From the NCBI GenBank assembly GCA_028288585.1, contig JAQBNL010000002.1:1-64000 (forward strand): a DNA stretch of 64,000 bases, read 5' to 3'. Below are positions 63,238-64,000 of this stretch, in pieces. Under the pieces are notes generated by a model, which saw nothing but the letters and a program-made list of their open reading frames with translations, had not been told where the DNA came from and did not search any database. This DNA is from Chitinophagaceae bacterium (lineage in GTDB: Bacteria > Bacteroidota > Bacteroidia > Chitinophagales > Chitinophagaceae). Position 1 is the stretch's first letter; each line of letters starts with the position of its first letter. The position numbers were made by a program, and so were the translations under genes.

Positions 63238-63921
63238 TCAATAACCGGTGGCGCCGTCTCTTGTTTTTACTTTCTTTTTACCGCTGTTTTTCTTTTCGTA
63301 TTGTAATACTTCGGCAGGCTTAACCTTTTTTGTTTTATCGTCTGCGGCTGCAACATTCGCATCCGGCTCTTTAGGCAAAAAACCGCGGTCGTATGTTTCA
63401 CTTCTTATAAGCCTTCCGGTATTAGGGTCATAAAATTTCCACGTGCCGTGTTTTACACTGTATTGCTGCGCCTTTACAATTTTATAATCTATTATTTCAT
63501 TGTTGCCTTGTCCGTAAACAGGTATGGTATCATAAGGCGCATCCGGATTATAAGCCTTCCAGCTTTCTATTCTTCCCAGGTCACCCATCATAGTAAAATA
63601 TTGTTGTACTCCATCTTTACCGCCATACCTGTAATTTTCCGTTGCTATCAAATCGCCATTTAAATTATAGCGTCTCCATACACCTTCTTTTTTGCCATCT
63701 TTAAAAATGCCTTCTTCTTCATAACCCGGCTCACCTCTAAGTTCACCTACATGCAATACCCACCTGCCTTGTTTCAAATCTTTTTTATCAATAGCATTTA
63801 TGGTATCACGATCAGCTGTAAGTTCATATGTTTTATATTGTGCAAATCCCATATTAAAAAAGAATTGCAACAGAACAAAAATGAATGTCAACTTTTGTAT
63901 TTTTAGCCACATATTTTTCAT
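63238..63921 (-). CDS. Exported MORN-repeat-like protein
   Basis: 227 residues: signal peptide (LTFIFVLLQFFFNMGFAQ), then MORN-like units with the pattern KQGRWVLHVG, EEGIFKDGKKEGVWRRYNLNGDLIATENYRYG, and KHGTWKFYDPNTGRLIRSETYDRG, as in Bacteroidota toxin-antitoxin wrap-type repeat proteins. The tail is Lys-rich (KKNSGKKKVKTRDG). Function unknown. A TAAATTTG on the minus strand at 63948-63955 resembles a -7 element upstream. Confidence 0.75.
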   Translation of the reverse strand: MKNMWLKIQKLTFIFVLLQFFFNMGFAQYKTYELTADRDTINAIDKKDLKQGRWVLHVGELRGEPGYEEEGIFKDGKKEGVWRRYNLNGDLIATENYRYGGKDGVQQYFTMMGDLGRIESWKAYNPDAPYDTIPVYGQGNNEIIDYKIVKAQQYSVKHGTWKFYDPNTGRLIRSETYDRGFLPKEPDANVAAADDKTKKVKPAEVLQYEKKNSGKKKVKTRDGATGY

Positions 63922-64000
63922 AAAAAAAATTAAGGGAATAGTCCTTTCAAATTTACTGAAATAAGAAGATTTTTTTTAGTTTTTGTTCTAACCTTTGTAA

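Noticed and set aside
1..64000. tRNA, rRNA, riboswitch or CRISPR features
   Set aside because: I read the intergenic regions and saw no cloverleaf, rRNA core or known riboswitch motif; a covariance-model search would be needed to be sure.

Overview
The window looks like the chromosome of an AT-rich Bacteroidota, most likely a Chitinophagaceae-type bacterium. The evidence is gene content and signals seen directly: type IX secretion C-terminal domains on two secreted proteins, GIN, DUF4835 and DUF4296 families, the bamD-rpoZ-coaBC gene order, a GH97 alpha-glucosidase, futalosine-pathway menaquinone genes, and promoters of the TTTG-N19-TAnnTTTG type (clear at 16174-16204 and 26234-26264). The genus is inference.

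Layout. 1-13.3 kb: guaA (C-terminus cut by the window edge), a GIN-domain lipoprotein, a 2691-residue surface protein with a CehA/McbA-type metallohydrolase domain and nine 49-residue repeats, and htpG. 12.6-16 kb: a methyltransferase, recJ and a polyprenyl diphosphate synthase on the minus strand. 16.2-23.9 kb: an OmpA-like porin, then bamD-rpoZ-coaBC-DUF4835-DUF4296, a two-subunit 3-oxoacid CoA-transferase and a formyltransferase-fold protein. 23.9-29.2 kb: a signalling island with three NarL-type response regulators, one sensor kinase, a membrane protein lacking any normal start codon, and small unknown proteins. 29.2-45.7 kb: dense housekeeping genes: aminotransferase IV, mqnD-mqnB, two tandem 6-pyruvoyl-tetrahydropterin synthase paralogues with folE, fabD, an RlmL-like methyltransferase, a Y-family polymerase, acylphosphatase, def, ruvX, a UbiA prenyltransferase, TrmH, a glycosyltransferase, mutS, tryptophan 2,3-dioxygenase and rluF. 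45.8-50.3 kb: a sugar isomerase-like protein, cysteine desulfurase, a phosphohexomutase and a methyltransferase. 50.3-53.1 kb: an accessory segment. 53.2-59.5 kb: envelope genes (two LtaS-fold sulfatases, PAP2 phosphatase, CNNM/CorC-type protein). 59.9-64 kb: a T9SS cargo protein, GH97 and a MORN-like protein.

Pathway links: mqnB and mqnD, the UbiA protein (candidate MqnP) and the polyprenyl synthase all point to menaquinone made through futalosine. bamD, the porin and the T9SS cargoes describe a typical Bacteroidota outer membrane.

The most unusual part is 50.3-53.1 kb. Small exported-protein genes are separated by two roughly 200-bp elements. Each element has 9-bp outer boxes (GCAGCYAAC / GTTRGCTGC), a short unpaired spacer and a 16-19 bp inner stem, which is the layout of an integron attC site. 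A lone boundary motif sits in front of the first gene and a 248-bp inverted-repeat element lies in the same array. No integrase is visible, so the array is a candidate and not proven. Other points: a perfect promoter in front of a gene with no NTG start, terminator hairpins at or over start codons, two perfect palindromes in front of the Y-family polymerase, and an 8-nt tandem repeat at the recJ/methyltransferase junction.
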